A stretch of 64,000 nucleotides of DNA. It comes from an uncultured Nitrospirota bacterium. Lineage in GTDB: Bacteria > Nitrospirota > Nitrospiria > Nitrospirales > UBA8639. Below, piece after piece: positions 61,998-64,000 of the stretch. The stretch is from the NCBI GenBank assembly GCA_937139405.1, contig CAKZPV010000033.1, positions 124,001 through 188,000 of the forward strand, in the 5' to 3' direction. The notes below the pieces were generated by a model. The model did not search any database. It saw nothing but the letters and a program-made list of their open reading frames with translations, and was not told the DNA's origin. The translations under genes were made by a program, and so were the position numbers. Numbering within the stretch: position 1 is the first letter of the stretch; each line of letters begins with the position of its first letter.

Positions 61998-62929
61998 TGG
62001 CCGTATCCACTACTTCATCTGCGATACGATCAAGACTCAGCAAGCCTCGACGCCTGGATCAAGCCAGTGGGTTACGGGCTGCCATGAATCCGATTCCGTC
62101 AATTCGACCACAGGTGCAAGTCATTGCTGTCAGTTCTGGAAAAGGCGGAGTGGGAAAAACCAATGTGGTGGCTAATATTGCCGTGGCATCTGCGAGACAA
62201 GGCCGGAAGGTCTTGGTTATGGATGCAGATCTTGCGCTGGGGAATGTGGATATTCTCTTAGGGCTCACACCGCAATATACGATTGAAGATGTGCTCTCAG
62301 GACAACGGCGATTGGAAGATGTGCTGGTAACTGGTCCAGAAGGCATTCAGCTGCTTCCGGCGACATCGGGTGGCCAAGCCTTTACCCAGCTCACGCTTGA
62401 ACAACAGTTGATGTTGCAAACAGCTTTTCTCGAATTACCGCATACCCCAGATCTCTTGCTCATCGATTGTGCCGCAGGCATCTCTCCAAATGTTCTGTAC
62501 TTTAGTGTAGTGGCGCACGAAACTGTGGTGCTGGTTTCTCCAGATCCTACATCACTGACTGATGCCTATGCACTCATTAAAATTCTTTCTACACGCTATC
62601 ACTTACACACCTTCAGACTATTGATCAATAAAGTAAAAAATGTTCAAGAAAGCAAAGAAGTATTTCGTAAGTTTAGCTTGGTAACTGATCGTTTTTTGTC
62701 GGTCTCCCTGGATTACATGGGCTGCATTCCGTCAGATGAGTACGTCACGATGGCGGTGGCTCAGCAAAGAGCGGTGTGTGATCTCTACCCCCGTGCTCCA
62801 GCGAGTCGAGCATTGACCTCTCTGGTATCTACGATTCATGACTGGCAGAGGGATCAAGCTTGGCAAGGAGGCTTTCAATTATTTGGACCGTCGGCTTTAG
62901 CCGCGACTCGAACTGTGACGGAAGGATAA
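61997..62929 (+). CDS. flhG: Flagellar number regulator FlhG (FleN/YlxH), MinD-like ATPase
   Basis: 310 residues. The deviant Walker A SSGKGGVGKTNVVANIAVA, Walker A' VMDADLALGNVDILLGLTP, LLIDCAAGISPNVLYFSVVA and a C-terminal helical end are those of FlhG/FleN. It limits flagellar number with FlhF and, in FleN systems, restrains FleQ-type activators. The start overlaps the flhF stop by one base (TAATG). A basic N-terminal tail (RSRLSKPRRLDQASGLR) carries the DQAxGLR phrase that activates FlhF GTPase in characterised FlhG. Confidence 0.95.
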   Translation: MAVSTTSSAIRSRLSKPRRLDQASGLRAAMNPIPSIRPQVQVIAVSSGKGGVGKTNVVANIAVASARQGRKVLVMDADLALGNVDILLGLTPQYTIEDVLSGQRRLEDVLVTGPEGIQLLPATSGGQAFTQLTLEQQLMLQTAFLELPHTPDLLLIDCAAGISPNVLYFSVVAHETVVLVSPDPTSLTDAYALIKILSTRYHLHTFRLLINKVKNVQESKEVFRKFSLVTDRFLSVSLDYMGCIPSDEYVTMAVAQQRAVCDLYPRAPASRALTSLVSTIHDWQRDQAWQGGFQLFGPSALAATRTVTEG

Positions 62930-62932
62930 CGA

Positions 62933-63712
62933 ATGAAACGTGGTGCTGTGACAGCTGCTCTGGAAAAGCCCAAGACGGTGCTTCCAACGAAACTTTCGCT
63001 GAACAATCAAGAGCGCGAAAACCTCATTAAAGAATTCTTGCCGGTTATCAAATACATGGCCATGCGGTTGGCCATGCGGGTCTCGAGTGGGCTCAATGTC
63101 GAAGATCTGATGAGCGCAGGAATGGTGGGCCTCCTCGATGCGTTGACGAAGTTTGATCCTTCACGAGAAATTAAATTTCGTACTTATGCTGAATTTCGTA
63201 TTCGTGGCGCCATGCTTGATGAAATACGAGCCATGGATTGGGTCCCACGTTCTCTTCGCGAACGCATTGGGAAAATTCATCATGCCGCAAATGAATGGAC
63301 GAAGCGTAAAGGTCGTCCACCGACAGAAGCCGAATTAGCGGAATCTCTCGGTATGGAACCACAAGAAGTGGATGAGACACTCTTGCAAGCCAAAGGGGCG
63401 GTCGTATTGAGTTTGGATGATTTAGGGAGTAACGATGAAGATGCTCATCCTATTTTAGATGCTTTGGCCGACCGTGATCAGCCCAATCCGTTGGAATCGT
63501 TGGTGTCGGAAGATGCGCGTCGAGCCTTAGTCGACGCGATCGAGCGCTTGCCTGAACGCCAACGGTTGGTCTTAACCTTATACTATTTTGAAGAACTGAC
63601 CATGAAAGAAATCGGGGTCATTCTTCATGTGACAGAATCTCGTATCTGTCAACTGCATGCCCAGTCCATGGTTCGCTTGAAAGCACTTCTCCATTCTCGC
63701 CTTTCAAGATAA
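62933..63712 (+). CDS. fliA: RNA polymerase sigma factor for flagellar genes (sigma-28)
   Basis: 259 residues. Region 2: MAMRLAMRVSSGLNVEDLMSAG, GLLDALTKFDPSREIKFRTYAEFRIRGAMLDEIRAMDWVPRSLRE in shorter exact blocks. Region 3 has RKGRPPTEAELAESLGMEP; region 4 has LPERQRLVLTLYYFEELTMKEIGVILHVTESRICQLH (again in pieces). The fold and the place after flhG identify FliA, which transcribes late genes such as flagellin, none of which are in the window. Three bases after flhG. Confidence 0.96.
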   Translation: MKRGAVTAALEKPKTVLPTKLSLNNQERENLIKEFLPVIKYMAMRLAMRVSSGLNVEDLMSAGMVGLLDALTKFDPSREIKFRTYAEFRIRGAMLDEIRAMDWVPRSLRERIGKIHHAANEWTKRKGRPPTEAELAESLGMEPQEVDETLLQAKGAVVLSLDDLGSNDEDAHPILDALADRDQPNPLESLVSEDARRALVDAIERLPERQRLVLTLYYFEELTMKEIGVILHVTESRICQLHAQSMVRLKALLHSRLSR

Positions 63713-63717
63713 ATGAA

Positions 63718-63799
63718 GAAGTCAGGAGTGAATAGCAAGGAGTCAATTGTGAGCAGACAAATTAGTTGTATTGTTCTTCTTACACTTTTCTCTTGACCC
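63718..63799 (+). repeat. Dispersed intergenic palindrome after fliA
   Basis: GAAGTCAGGAGTGAATAGCA and AGGAGTCAAT form the 5' arm; ATTGTTCTTCTTACACTTTT and CTCTTGACCC form the 3' arm. About two thirds of positions pair. The phrase GTCAGGAGTGAA links it to the copies at 34852 and 42219. Confidence 0.5.
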
Positions 63800-63912
63800 A
63801 CAGTCTTTATTCCTGATTGTTTTCGCCATACCTTCCTCATTTTTTCTCTTGAGTTTCAAGGTAAATAAACCGAAAAAGAGCAAGTCGTATTTTATATGCC
63901 CAAGGTCCTGTC

Positions 63913-64000
63913 TTGAATGTTATTGAATCAGAGCAAGCTGTTGAACTGGTGAGGAAGGCGAGTCGACTTTCAGAGCCTAGCTATACCATCTTGCTGGTCG
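63913..64000 (+). CDS. Possible start of the next gene (cut by window end)
   Basis: From TTG 63913 the frame stays open to the window edge and reads NVIESEQAVELVRKASRLSE, followed by PSYTILLV, which looks like a genuine N-terminus. AAGGT lies nine bases upstream. No ATG or GTG is available in frame after the preceding TAA. Too little is present to name a family. Confidence 0.4.
   Translation, partial: MNVIESEQAVELVRKASRLSEPSYTILLV

Noticed and set aside
1-64000. CRISPR arrays, tRNA or rRNA genes, insertion sequences, prophage
   Set aside because: I looked for regularly spaced repeats, T-loop-like GGTTCGAATCC segments, rRNA blocks and transposase or integrase motifs and found none that held up.

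Overview
The window looks like a chromosomal segment of a free-living, motile, outer-membrane-bearing (Gram-negative type) bacterium. LptD, TonB-dependent receptors, a polar-type flagellar set (flhF-flhG-fliA, paired sigma-54 activators) and O2-dependent lower-ligand synthesis (bluB) support this. The gene neighbourhoods and protein style make me think of Nitrospirota (Nitrospira-like), but that is an impression and not a search result. Almost everything is on the + strand. I saw no rRNA, tRNA, CRISPR array, insertion sequence or prophage.

Region 1 (about 1-20,320) is a vitamin B12 island with three cobalamin riboswitches. Riboswitch 1 leads btuB, cbiA, a membrane-anchored CobN/HmuS-like chelatase, an ExbB/TolQ-like channel protein and a DUF2149 protein. 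Riboswitch 2 leads a siderophore-type TonB receptor and a PepSY membrane protein. Riboswitch 3, which carries an inserted palindrome and a terminator, leads cobO, bluB, a PduO-type adenosyltransferase, cobU, cobT, cobS, a CWC zinc protein, cbiB and cobD. Together these cover corrinoid or cobalt-chelate import, corrinoid adenosylation and nucleotide-loop assembly. The corrin-ring methylases and cobyric acid synthase are not in the window.

Region 2 (20,470-26,950) holds accessory genes: a small anchored protein, a Rieske ferredoxin, an HNH nuclease, a 50-residue zinc-ribbon gene, a zinc metallopeptidase coupled to an ATP-grasp ligase, a secreted protein, a dense cluster of palindromes, a possibly decayed gene and a DsrE-like gene.

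Region 3 (27,040-34,803) is a molybdopterin operon (moaC-moaD-moaE-moaA), followed by accD, folC, lptD and a secreted repeat protein.

Region 4 (35,471-63,712) is flagellar. A NtrC-type regulator, a TPR protein and a kinase/response-regulator pair come first. Then flgB-flgC-fliE-fliF-fliG-fliH-fliI-fliJ-motE-like-fliK-flgD-flgE ends at a strong terminator, and fliL-fliM-fliN-fliO-fliP-fliQ-fliR-flhB-flhA-flhF-flhG-fliA follows. Sigma-54-like -24/-12 sites precede the TPR gene, flgB and fliL. A family of short imperfect palindromes (purine-rich arm, loop, pyrimidine-rich arm) is scattered through intergenic gaps, including one inside riboswitch 3.
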